Source of the DNA: Acidobacteriaceae bacterium
Lineage (GTDB): Bacteria > Acidobacteriota > Terriglobia > Terriglobales > Acidobacteriaceae
Assembly (NCBI GenBank): GCA_025360645.1
Contig: JANYBT010000008.1
Location: 1 to 54,917, forward strand
Length of the DNA stretch: 54,917 nucleotides
Direction of reading: 5' to 3'
Each line of letters starts with the position of its first letter. Position 1 is the first letter of the stretch. The notes beneath the pieces are model-generated. The model saw only the letters and a list, made by a program, of their open reading frames with translations. It did no database searches and had not been told where the DNA came from. Made by a program: the position numbers and the translations under genes. Shown here piece by piece: positions 1 through 8,128 of the stretch.

Positions 1-1770
1 TGGGAGTGTTTCGATCGCTTTCAATTTGCGGCGGGAGACATCAGCGCGAGCTGGTCGAATTTGAATCCACCGTTTCCACAGGGCGATATCGAACTGGTGG
101 ATTTCGAGTGGTGGACGGTGCCGAAGATGCGAATCAAGTCGGTTGACGGCCCGAATCACATTGCGTACATGACCGGACCGGTGAAGCAACAGTTGTTGGT
201 GCATGGATTCATACAGAACCACCGCTACTTGGTGGAGAACATAAAAGACAATCTCAATCAGGCGGGACAGTGGTTCCTGGATCGCTCGGCCACTCCCTGG
301 AAGTTGACCTATCTGGCGAACTCGAATGAGTATCCGCCCACCGATACGGTGGTGGTGCCGCAATCGCCGCAGGTGTTGGTGGCGACCGGACTGCAATATG
401 TGACGTTTCAGGGACTGACGTTCGAACACGACAACTATGTGTTGCCGTCCACTGGCTATGTGTCGCTGCAGCAAGAAGTGGGCATTCCCGGAGCAGTGGT
501 ATGCAACAACTGTCTGCACGTCACGTTCGATAGTGACATCGTCGCGGAAACTGCAGGCAGTGGAATTGAATTCAAGACTACGAGCGCGTCGCAGACTACG
601 GCCTACAACGCGTTTCAAAATGGGGCGTTGTATGACATTGGAGGAATTGGGATCCGGGTCGGGCTTTCACCGTCGATCACCGACACCGATGCCAATGTTA
701 CGCAGTTCACCACCATTCAAAACAATCTGATTGAGGGTTTTGCGCGGGTCTTTCCGAGTGCGGTGGGGATTGTGCAAGGCAGCGGGCACGACAACCTTTA
801 TACCCACAATGCAATCTACGACGGATACCACAGCGGAATCGAGATTTGCGTGCCGCCCGCCTGTGCGCCAGGCCCCAGCGCTTCCAAGGGGAGCTTCAAT
901 AATGCGGTGAGTTTTAACCACGTGCACGACCTGTTCGAGGGGGTGACCGACGATGGGGGCGCGATCTACTTTGCCACCGGTGGGAACAGCTTTACCCCGG
1001 CCGGAAATCGGGTGCTGAACAACAAGGTGCACGACACTTCGGATGCTTCAATCATAGATTCGGACGGCTACGGGGGGCACGGAATTTATCTGGACTCGGC
1101 GACCGGCCTGGTGGACATCGAAAACAATCTGGTCTACCGGGTTTCCGGCGAAGACGTGAAGATTACCAACGGCCCCCAAATCGCGAGTCAACAGAACACC
1201 ATCAAGAACAACATCCTGGCGTTTTCGCACTTGGGAATGGTGAGCAACACCGCGCCGTATGCGAACAACGTGTGCCCGTCGTCGCCCGTGAAAACTTTCG
1301 ACGCCACCAACAACCTGTTTTATTTTGACCGAAGCGGCAGCGTGTCGTTTTACGTGCAGCAGGGGTGCGTTTACAGTTGCGGCTTCCCACTGATCGATCT
1401 GCACAACTGGCAGAGCAACTTGTATTGGCGGGTGGATGGGCTGTTTAGTGGAGACCCGCAGGCATTTCATACCCAGCCCACTGCCGGCCGCGGCACGCTG
1501 TGCAGCGGCGCGCCCAGCTATTCGACGTTCAGCGCCTGGCAAGGGATCGGGGAAGATGCGGGGAGCACGGCAACGCTAGATCCGGGATTCAACAATCCGG
1601 CGTACCCGAACGACGACTTCTCTCTGCCTGGAGGATCTCCGGGCGTGGGCTTCTTGGTCTTTGACACCACCCAAGCGGGCCGAGTGAACCCGGTGATCAA
1701 GCCGACGGATCCGATGGATATTCCCGCCACCTTTCCGACCGCAACCTACAACAAAGCGACGGATTACTGA
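1..1770 (+). CDS. Right-handed parallel beta-helix protein, 5' end outside window
   Basis: The frame is open from the first base, so the N-terminus lies off the left edge; 589 residues are visible. The protein has the regular Asn-rich turns of right-handed parallel beta-helix proteins, for example NNLIEGF, NNKVHD, NNLVYRV and KNNILAF, spaced about one coil apart between roughly residues 120 and 430. Such proteins are usually secreted polysaccharide lyases, hydrolases or surface-binding proteins. I see no lyase catalytic signature that would name a substrate. The last 100 residues are less regular and rich in Gly, Pro and Ser. It runs in the same direction as the kelch-repeat gene 160 bases downstream, so both may belong to one set of surface proteins. 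An internal TTG at 61 could be taken as a start, but the upstream codons read as normal protein. The family call is fairly sure; the substrate is unknown. Confidence 0.75.
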   Translation, partial: WECFDRFQFAAGDISASWSNLNPPFPQGDIELVDFEWWTVPKMRIKSVDGPNHIAYMTGPVKQQLLVHGFIQNHRYLVENIKDNLNQAGQWFLDRSATPWKLTYLANSNEYPPTDTVVVPQSPQVLVATGLQYVTFQGLTFEHDNYVLPSTGYVSLQQEVGIPGAVVCNNCLHVTFDSDIVAETAGSGIEFKTTSASQTTAYNAFQNGALYDIGGIGIRVGLSPSITDTDANVTQFTTIQNNLIEGFARVFPSAVGIVQGSGHDNLYTHNAIYDGYHSGIEICVPPACAPGPSASKGSFNNAVSFNHVHDLFEGVTDDGGAIYFATGGNSFTPAGNRVLNNKVHDTSDASIIDSDGYGGHGIYLDSATGLVDIENNLVYRVSGEDVKITNGPQIASQQNTIKNNILAFSHLGMVSNTAPYANNVCPSSPVKTFDATNNLFYFDRSGSVSFYVQQGCVYSCGFPLIDLHNWQSNLYWRVDGLFSGDPQAFHTQPTAGRGTLCSGAPSYSTFSAWQGIGEDAGSTATLDPGFNNPAYPNDDFSLPGGSPGVGFLVFDTTQAGRVNPVIKPTDPMDIPATFPTATYNKATDY

Positions 1771-1929
1771 GAGCGGGCGGACGGTTCAAGACGTGGGCGG
1801 TTCCCGCTCGGGGGGGTGCGGTTTAGTTGATTTTATGGGGTCTTTTGCGATACGGTCAGTCATCGCGGGTTGCAGGGATGCGCCCGCTTTCATCTGATTC
1901 GCCCTAGCGGGCCAGGAGATATTCATACA

Positions 1930-4089
1930 ATGCCACTTGTTGGGAAAGTTCCCTGCGCGTCACGTTGGTTGCTGGTAGGGGTCATAGTTTTCGGTCGGAT
2001 TTTCGGCGGGGTTACGGTTGCCATGGCGCAGACGTCGCCGGTATGGACCCAGTACGGACCGACGGCACGCTATTCCCACAGCGAGGTATTCGATCCGTCA
2101 ACGGAAACAGCGATTGTGTTCGGCGGTACCCAGAACATCACGAGCAACGCTCTGAACGATGTTTGGGTGGGCAGTAGCGATACCCGTTCGCTGGTGTTTT
2201 CGGCATTGCCAGTCACTGGCACCTTGCCGGCAGCACGCTACGGGCACGGGGCCACCTACGACCAAGCTTCGAACCGGATGACCATCTTCGGCGGAGCGGC
2301 CGGAAGTCCCGCGACGTGCATGAGCGACGTTTGGGTTCTGAGTGATGCCAACGGCGCAAGTGGCCAGCCGCAGTGGAGTGCGACTGCGATTCAAGGGGGA
2401 TCCCCCGGGCCGCGGCATTATCATGTTGCCGGTTACGATCCCACCAGCAACACGCTTATCGTTTTCGGGGGGAGTGATTGCAATGGCGGCTTCTTGAATG
2501 ACGTGTGGGTGCTGAGCGCCGCCAATGGCAATGGGGTGTCCACCTGGACCCAGCTGAACCCAACAGGAACACTGCCGCCCGGGCGCGAGAACGCGACCGC
2601 CATCTATGACACGACCAACAATGTCTTGACGGTTTATGGCGGCGATGGGGCGGGCGGCGGCTCGTTGGGCGATGTCTGGACTTTGTCGGGAGCCAACGGG
2701 ATGAGTGGAACCCCAGCCTGGACGCAGCTTTCCCCAGGCGGGACCGCACCCTCGGCGCGGACCGGCCACTCCGCGGTGTATGACGCGGTCAACAACCGGA
2801 TGATCATCTACGGCGGTTTTTCGGGAAGCAAGGGGACTACGTCGGGTGAGACCTGGGTGCTGAGTGCCGCCAATGGCCTGGGACCTGCACAGTGGACGCA
2901 TTTGAGTCCTCAAGGCACGGTTCCGAACGTGGGATTTCAGTCGGCGGTTTACAACCATACCAGCAACGTTCTTTACATCTTCGGCGGCATCAGCAGTTCC
3001 ACCAAGTTGTTGGCCAGCAACCATGTGTTTGAACTGAGCAGCGCCAATGGTCTGGGCGGGAAACCGGCTTGGAATTTGGATGGACCGGGGGTGCGCTACT
3101 CCCAGAGCGCATTCTACGATTCGGGCACCAATACGTTGAACGTGTTTGGCGGGGCACATGCGCAAACCTCGGTGGCCTTTAGCGACTTTTGGCGGCAAAC
3201 AGGAGTGGTGGGTGGTGCGAACCTGAATTGGAGCCGGGTCGACTTCACCGGTTCGATCCCTGCGGCCCGGCAAGGGCACACCGGAGCATTCGATGCCGCG
3301 AGCAATCGGATGATGGTGTTTGGCGGGGCACTAGGTTTCCCTACGCCGTGCACCAATGATTACTGGATCTTGACGAATGCGAATGGGACGGGTGGGACCG
3401 CGCAGTGGACAGCGACCGCCACTCTGGGCACTTCTCCCACCGCCAGATACCGGCAAGCCTCGGTCTATGATCCGGCGAGCAATTCGCTAATGATTTTTGG
3501 CGGTTCAGATTGCAAAGCCGGTTACTTGAATGAGGTGTGGGTGCTGAGTAACGCGAACGGGGTGTCGGGCAGTCCGAGCTGGACGCACTTGCAGCCTACC
3601 GGTGCAATGCCTTCCCGCAGAGAAAGCAGCACGGCGGTATATGATCCGGCAACCAATGTCCTGATCGTGTTCGGAGGCAAGACGAAATCCAATCACTTCG
3701 GCGATGTCTGGCTGCTTTCCCATGCCAATGGACAGGGAGGGGCGCCGAAATGGTCCCAACTTGTGGTAAGCGGATCAACGCCGCTGGCTCGCTCGTGCCA
3801 TACCGCCATCTATGACGCCGTCAACAACCGTATGACCATCCATGGAGGGTATGACTCAACCAATATTTTTTCCGACGCGTGGGTATTGGTAGGAGCGAAT
3901 GGCTCGGGAGGAAGTCCATCCTGGACGATGCTCACACCCTCGGACACAGCGCCGGGGCGGAGGTACCACAACGCAGTGTACGACCCGGTTTCGAATGAGA
4001 TGTTCATTTTCGGGGGGCTGAGCGTCACTATTCCGTGGACTCCGGAAGCGGACATCTACTCGCTTACGGGCGCGAATGGGCTTCCGTAG
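1930..4089 (+). CDS. Secreted kelch-repeat protein with duplicated propeller
   Basis: A 719-residue protein. The ATG at 1930 is chosen because an AGGAGA-like ribosome site lies about ten bases upstream and the next 33 residues form a signal peptide ending near AMAQ. The rest is kelch motifs of the form GHxAxYD...NxxxxFGG followed by LNDVWVLSxANG. Some twelve blades can be counted in two sets. The second half, from about residue 350, repeats the first half motif for motif, including the blade with FGGSDC and the one with AVNNRMTIxGG, so one propeller was probably duplicated in tandem. Kelch propellers of this kind bind partners or sugars outside the cell, and some resemble galactose-oxidase-type folds, but no copper-radical site is evident. 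The function is unknown; the secretion and repeat calls are solid. Confidence 0.85.
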   Translation: MPLVGKVPCASRWLLVGVIVFGRIFGGVTVAMAQTSPVWTQYGPTARYSHSEVFDPSTETAIVFGGTQNITSNALNDVWVGSSDTRSLVFSALPVTGTLPAARYGHGATYDQASNRMTIFGGAAGSPATCMSDVWVLSDANGASGQPQWSATAIQGGSPGPRHYHVAGYDPTSNTLIVFGGSDCNGGFLNDVWVLSAANGNGVSTWTQLNPTGTLPPGRENATAIYDTTNNVLTVYGGDGAGGGSLGDVWTLSGANGMSGTPAWTQLSPGGTAPSARTGHSAVYDAVNNRMIIYGGFSGSKGTTSGETWVLSAANGLGPAQWTHLSPQGTVPNVGFQSAVYNHTSNVLYIFGGISSSTKLLASNHVFELSSANGLGGKPAWNLDGPGVRYSQSAFYDSGTNTLNVFGGAHAQTSVAFSDFWRQTGVVGGANLNWSRVDFTGSIPAARQGHTGAFDAASNRMMVFGGALGFPTPCTNDYWILTNANGTGGTAQWTATATLGTSPTARYRQASVYDPASNSLMIFGGSDCKAGYLNEVWVLSNANGVSGSPSWTHLQPTGAMPSRRESSTAVYDPATNVLIVFGGKTKSNHFGDVWLLSHANGQGGAPKWSQLVVSGSTPLARSCHTAIYDAVNNRMTIHGGYDSTNIFSDAWVLVGANGSGGSPSWTMLTPSDTAPGRRYHNAVYDPVSNEMFIFGGLSVTIPWTPEADIYSLTGANGLP

Positions 4090-4324
4090 AGCGGAGTAAG
4101 ATTTGCGGTGAGCCTGAGGTTGCATTTGGTGCGGCGTGCCAATCTCGCCAGAGTTGTGGCCACGAGCCGGGCCGATGCCGCCGAAACTCTTGACCTTTCC
4201 CCGCCTGGCCCCGGGTCTGCAGGCGACTGGTAATTGCACTTCCCCCAGCCGCAGGCACTCTGTCGCAAATCTCACGAACATTACCCAACGAGGCAATCCC
4301 GTCCCTACTGCTAGAATTTCTGGC

Positions 4325-5071
4325 ATGTGCGGACGGTATCGGCTGTCACGACCGGAACGGGTGGCGGAAGAATTCGATGCGGGGCCATGGGAAAAAGCGA
4401 AGCCATGGGGAAACGTGGAACCACGTGGGATCGCGGGACCCGATCCGTTGAAACCGCGTTATAACATTGCGCCAACGCAGCCAGTGATTACGGTGCGGCA
4501 GGCGGGGTTGGGGCGAGTGCTGGCGGTGGCGCGATGGGGGCTGGTGCCGTCGTGGGCGAAAGACCTTTCGATGGGGGCAAGCCTGATCAATGGGCGCAGC
4601 GAGACGGTGCTGGAGAAGCCGGCGTTTCGCGAGTCGTTTCGGCAGCGCCGGTGCTTGATTCCGGCTGATGGATTTTATGAGTGGAAAAAAGATGGGAAGG
4701 CAAAACGGCCTTTTCACTTCGCTATGAAAGATGGGTCGCTGTTTGGGTTCGCGGGAATCTGGGACCGCTGGAGAGCGCCCGACGGCGAGTGGGTGGAATC
4801 GTGTTCCATCTTGACCACGGCGGCGAACGAGTTGCTGAAGGATGTACATGACCGGATGCCGGCGATCCTGACGAGAGCGCAGTACGACGTTTGGTTGAAA
4901 ACGCCTGCGGGCGAAGCGGAGCGGCTGGTGGATTTGCTGTCGCCGCTGGATGCGGGAGTGATGACGGGGTACGAGGTAAGCAGTTTGGTGAACCGTCCGC
5001 AGAATGACTCGCCGGAGTGTGCGCAGGAAGCGGTGAGCGAGCGAAGCGGGAACCTGGAGTTGTTTAGGTAG
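4325..5071 (+). CDS. SOS response-associated peptidase (SRAP/HMCES family)
   Basis: A 248-residue member of the SRAP family (E. coli YedK, human HMCES), which covalently captures abasic sites in single-stranded DNA and shields them during replication. The ATG at 4325 is the only sensible start because the family needs Cys2 as the N-terminal residue after Met removal: the protein begins MCGRY. The other active-site residues are visible: Asn47 in YNIAPTQP, Glu119 in GFYEW and His175 in VHDRMPAIL. The frame is open upstream to 4136, but that stretch has no family resemblance. There is a short insertion around residues 20-42 rich in Trp, Lys and Pro. It stands alone, with no SOS box that I could recognise and no clear operon partner. 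Confidence 0.93.
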   Translation: MCGRYRLSRPERVAEEFDAGPWEKAKPWGNVEPRGIAGPDPLKPRYNIAPTQPVITVRQAGLGRVLAVARWGLVPSWAKDLSMGASLINGRSETVLEKPAFRESFRQRRCLIPADGFYEWKKDGKAKRPFHFAMKDGSLFGFAGIWDRWRAPDGEWVESCSILTTAANELLKDVHDRMPAILTRAQYDVWLKTPAGEAERLVDLLSPLDAGVMTGYEVSSLVNRPQNDSPECAQEAVSERSGNLELFR

Positions 5072-5084
5072 GAAGCGAGAGGGC

Positions 5085-5180
5085 AGTTTCTAGTTGCTAG
5101 TTGCTAGTTTCTAGTTTCGAGTTTCACGTTTTACTTTTTACGTTTTGAGTTTCTTGTTTCGCGTTTTACGTTTCTCGGTT
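5085..5180. repeat. Degenerate short tandem repeat (AGTTTCTAGTTT-like)
   Basis: Just after the SRAP gene, the sequence is an imperfect series of units such as agttgctag, tagtttc, gagtttc and cgttttac, strongly T-rich on the + strand and unlike the GC-rich surroundings. A related short stretch occurs at 12415-12451, which suggests a dispersed low-complexity repeat of this genome rather than a gene part. It has no hairpin of terminator type. Confidence 0.6.
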
Positions 5181-5651
5181 CCAGGCCGGGGGACGGTTTC
5201 TTTTTCTTATACAGTTTGTCACATCATCGGGTGACTGCGGGCACAGACAGAGGTGTCGAAGAAATGATGAACTGGATTCGACAGCCGCTGGAGCGACGCC
5301 CCGGGTTCGGAGGACCATTCTTAAGACCAACGGTCTTGGGTCTACAAGGAGGAGTTCAGGGGCGCCCGTCGGAAGCTAGCGATTGCCCACCAGGAACGGA
5401 GCGAGCAAGACCCGCCGCTTCTGGCTGAAAACATCAGAAGATTGAGGACGATGCCCGGTATGGCGCATTCGCTTCTCGACGCTGGGTGCGGTTTCCCCAA
5501 CCCACGAGGACCAATCGTATACGCGCGGCCGTCCTCAGTGATTCTGTTTGTCCAAATAAATCTACATCATTCGCGTAAGAGCCTCGGAGGTTGAGAGGCT
5601 ATATGCATATGCACGGGCACGACTATCTTAAAAACACAGAGGGGCATCATC
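5181..5651. other. Intergenic stretch without a recognised gene
   Basis: About 470 bases between the T-rich repeat and the cytochrome gene. A 70-codon open frame at 5216-5428 has no ribosome site, family resemblance or sensible composition, so I do not call it. The stretch presumably carries the promoter of the cytochrome gene, but no convincing -35/-10 pair could be picked. Confidence 0.4.
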
Positions 5652-7211
5652 ATGAACAGGTTTTGGAAATTCGTAGGATCCAGTGCGGCACTGTTGCTTC
5701 TGGGAACAGCGGCATCAGCCCAAATGACTGACAACAATCAAGCGACGAACACGGCGAAGGCGGGCATCCACAAATCGCTGCAGGATGAGATTGGAGCAGG
5801 ACGCGGAGATTTGATGACGGTGCAGTCGTCGGTGTACAACATCAACCGCGATCCGTTCCGCGCGATCCGGCGGGGACGGCAACTTTTCCAGCGCAAGTTT
5901 ACGCACCTGCAGGGGCAGGGGCCGAATGAGAAGGACGGGGTCGGAAACATTGATACGGACGTGGCGATTGGAGCGGGCTTGTCGGATAGTTGCGCGCTGT
6001 GTCACGGGCGTCCGCGTGGATCGGCGGGAGTAGGTGGCAACGTGGTGACCCGACCGGACAGCCGGGATGCCGGCCATCTATTTGGCCTGGGACTGAAGGA
6101 AATGCTGGGCGACGAGATCACGACGGACTTGCGGTCAACGCGGGACCTGGCGATCGCGAAGGCGCAGCAGACTAAACACCCGGTCACGATGAGGCTGTTA
6201 AGCAAGGGAATCAACTATGGGAGCATCACGGCGAAAGCGGATGGTTCGCTGGATACCTCAAAAGTACAAGGGGTGGACAGCGACCTGCGGGTGAAGCCGT
6301 TCTTCGCGGAGGGTTCGACGATTTCGATGCGCGAATTCATCGTGGGCGCGCTGCATGGAGAGATGGGGATGGAAGCTTCCACGGACCCGGATCTGCTGAC
6401 CGCCAGCGCGGGAGGACGGGTGGTGACGCCCTCAGGCATGGTGCTGGACGGATCGAAAGACAAGATCAGCGCCCCGCCGCAACCGGATGACGTGAACGGA
6501 AACGAAGTGGATCCGGCGATTGTGGACTATCTGGAGTTCTACCATCTGAACTACTTTAAACCTGCGCATTCGGTGCAGACCGCCATGACGGATCGCGGGC
6601 GGGCGATATTTAACCGAGTGGGATGCTCGTCTTGCCACATGGCCGATTTGACCATCAACCACGACCGACGGGTGGCTGATGTAGAAACGGTCTATGACCC
6701 GGTGAACGGCGTGTTCAACAGCCTGTTCGCAACTGCCGGTACTCTGTATTACACAAAGGACGATGGCAGCGGACATCCAACACTGAAAGTGCCGCTGGGA
6801 AATTCGTTTGTGGTGAAGGATATTTTCACTGACTTCAAACGCCACGACCTGGGTGCGAAGCTGTACGAGCGCAACTGGGATGGTACGCTGCAGACGATGT
6901 TCGTGACACGACCGTTGTGGGGCGTGGGTTCGACGGCGCCGTATGGCCACGATGGGCGCAGCTTGACACTGCAGGATGTGATTCTGCGGCACGGCGGAGA
7001 AGCCACGAAGGAGCGAAACACCTTCAGTCAACTGAATGCCAAAGAGCAGGAAGCAGTGTTCGCTTTCCTGAATTCGCTGGTTCTGTTTCCGCCGGACGAC
7101 ACTGCATCGAATCTGGAGGGGGCAGATCCCAGCAAAGCCAACTTCCCACAGTTTGGGCACGGCAGCATCAAGTTGACGGTGCTGTTTAACGATCCGACGG
7201 ACTTGGAGTAG
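5652..7211 (+). CDS. Di-haem oxidoreductase (DUF1111 / putative thiol oxidoreductase type)
   Basis: A 519-residue exported c-type cytochrome. The first 23 residues form a signal peptide ending ASA. Two CxxCH haem sites are present: CALCH at residues 114-118 and CSSCH at 325-329. The long spacing and the flanking motifs (RRGRQLFQRKF before the first site, PLWGVGSTAPYGHDGR and RHGGEA near the C-terminus) fit the DUF1111 di-haem oxidoreductase family, distantly related to the MauG and cytochrome c peroxidase group. Members sit in the periplasm and pass electrons to or from an unknown substrate. The ATG at 5652 follows an AGAGGGG-like site. No partner cytochrome is adjacent, so it appears to be a single-gene unit. 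Confidence 0.85.
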   Translation: MNRFWKFVGSSAALLLLGTAASAQMTDNNQATNTAKAGIHKSLQDEIGAGRGDLMTVQSSVYNINRDPFRAIRRGRQLFQRKFTHLQGQGPNEKDGVGNIDTDVAIGAGLSDSCALCHGRPRGSAGVGGNVVTRPDSRDAGHLFGLGLKEMLGDEITTDLRSTRDLAIAKAQQTKHPVTMRLLSKGINYGSITAKADGSLDTSKVQGVDSDLRVKPFFAEGSTISMREFIVGALHGEMGMEASTDPDLLTASAGGRVVTPSGMVLDGSKDKISAPPQPDDVNGNEVDPAIVDYLEFYHLNYFKPAHSVQTAMTDRGRAIFNRVGCSSCHMADLTINHDRRVADVETVYDPVNGVFNSLFATAGTLYYTKDDGSGHPTLKVPLGNSFVVKDIFTDFKRHDLGAKLYERNWDGTLQTMFVTRPLWGVGSTAPYGHDGRSLTLQDVILRHGGEATKERNTFSQLNAKEQEAVFAFLNSLVLFPPDDTASNLEGADPSKANFPQFGHGSIKLTVLFNDPTDLE

Positions 7212-7223
7212 GAAGCGACCGAG

Positions 7224-7256
7224 GGCCGCCGCCGTCGAAACGCGAGGGCGGCGGCC
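7224..7256. terminator. Perfect 10-bp hairpin after the di-haem gene
   Basis: GGCCGCCGCC at 7224-7233 is repeated in inverted form as GGCGGCGGCC at 7247-7256 with a 13-base loop, starting 12 bases after the stop codon. There is no T-run behind it, so it is not a standard intrinsic terminator. It may stabilise the mRNA end or help factor-dependent termination. Confidence 0.45.
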
Positions 7257-7358
7257 AACGGCGAGAACACGGTGAATCCCAGAGTCGAGGCCGGGCTAAC
7301 AACGGGTGTACCAAAATCCCGAATCGCCTCTTGTGCTGGCATATTATGAGGTTGAGAT

Positions 7359-7637
7359 ATGATGCCTCACGCTCACACTAAAGAGCACGCTCACGAACTG
7401 ATCGACCGCATGGCCCCCAGCCAAGTTGCCGCAGCCGTGTGTCTGCTGGAAACCATGCTTGATCCCGTCTCCCGCGCTATCGCCAACGCCCCGTTCGACG
7501 ACGAGCCGGAGAGCTAAGAAGAGCGTCAGGCGGTTGACGCCTCCAAAGCTTGGATGGCGCAGCACCCCGGAGAGGCCATCCCCCTCGAAGACATCCTCGC
7601 CGAGTTCGGCGTCTCCGCCGAAGACCTCAAGCGCTGA
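7359..7637 (+). pseudogene. Small antitoxin gene interrupted by an in-frame TAA
   Basis: Read through, the frame codes for 92 residues typical of the short antitoxins paired with RelE/ParE toxins in this kind of genome. It has an N-terminal helix with HELIDRMAPSQVAAAV, a middle with LDPVSRAIANAPFDDEPES, and a C-terminal part with LEDILAEFGVSAEDLKR. The TAA at 7515-7517 (codon 53) splits it exactly between PES and EERQ, where the family normally continues with a run of acidic residues. Everything after the stop keeps its sense and ends at TGA 7635-7637. A GAGGTTGAG ribosome site precedes the ATG at 7359 (a second ATG follows at 7362). The toxin gene starts 11 bases later. Either the antitoxin is broken, or the 52-residue N-terminal piece still works. 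Confidence 0.75.
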
Positions 7638-7648
7638 CTGGAATCGCT

Positions 7649-7897
7649 GTGAAGAAGATCCTCTTTATCGTACCTGCACGCGCCGATGTCCGCCGCATCG
7701 ACCGCGACACCGCCATGCGCATCCTCACCAGTCTCCACCGCTTCGCCGAGACGTGCGACGGCGACGTCAAGAAGCTGCAAGGAGACTCTGGCGAGCTGCG
7801 ACTCCGCGTCGGCGACTACCGCGTCCGCTTCACCGAAGAACCCCACGGCATCCTCCTCGTCCACTCGGTGAGGCACCGTTCCGAAGCCTACCGCTAA
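7649..7897 (+). CDS. RelE/ParE-family toxin
   Basis: An 82-residue protein starting at GTG 7649. It has the RelE/ParE core: a first strand with KKILFIVPARADVRRID, a helix ending in LHRFAET, the DVKKLQGDSGELRLRVGDYRVRF strand-turn-strand with the conserved LR and YR(V/I)RF, and a C-terminal HSVRHRSEAYR with the basic residues and final Tyr-Arg common in the family. Such toxins cut mRNA on the ribosome (RelE type) or attack gyrase (ParE type); the sequence alone does not decide which. It looks intact, while the antitoxin directly upstream has a nonsense codon, an unusual state for a live toxin. A slightly earlier in-frame region exists upstream but overlaps the antitoxin and shows no family match. 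Confidence 0.8.
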   Translation: MKKILFIVPARADVRRIDRDTAMRILTSLHRFAETCDGDVKKLQGDSGELRLRVGDYRVRFTEEPHGILLVHSVRHRSEAYR

Positions 7898-8128
7898 CCC
7901 GCATCCAACAGCGCCAGACAGAAACCTCGCGTGCTTTGTACGGGGTGGACCACGTGGCGGCATATCGCGTGAGAGAAATCATCCGGCGAGGATTGGACGC
8001 TCGTATCGCGGAGGACAATCCTCTTTTCCTAGATCCCGCGAACAATGGCTCCGAGTAGGCGGACGATATACTGAAAGGTCAGTTGGCAACTCCAGCGGAA
8101 CGGACTCAAAGACTTTGAAGGGGTGGGG

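Noticed and set aside
2098-3279. 393-codon open frame antisense to the kelch gene
   Set aside because: It is a GC-rich shadow of the repetitive kelch codons, with Arg/Pro/Gly-rich composition and no family motif or ribosome site.
5216-5428. 70-codon frame in the gap before the di-haem gene
   Set aside because: No ribosome site, odd composition, no family resemblance.
7515-7517. TAA in the antitoxin as possible recoding site
   Set aside because: Unlike UGA, UAA has no known amino acid insertion route in such bacteria and there is no redox residue at this position, so decay or truncation is preferred.
7426-8058. Long frame across the TA locus, ending in a helical stretch EIIRRGLDARIAED
   Set aside because: Most of it is an Arg/Pro-rich shadow of the toxin. 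The last 40 codons look more protein-like but have no clear start or match, so I did not call a gene.
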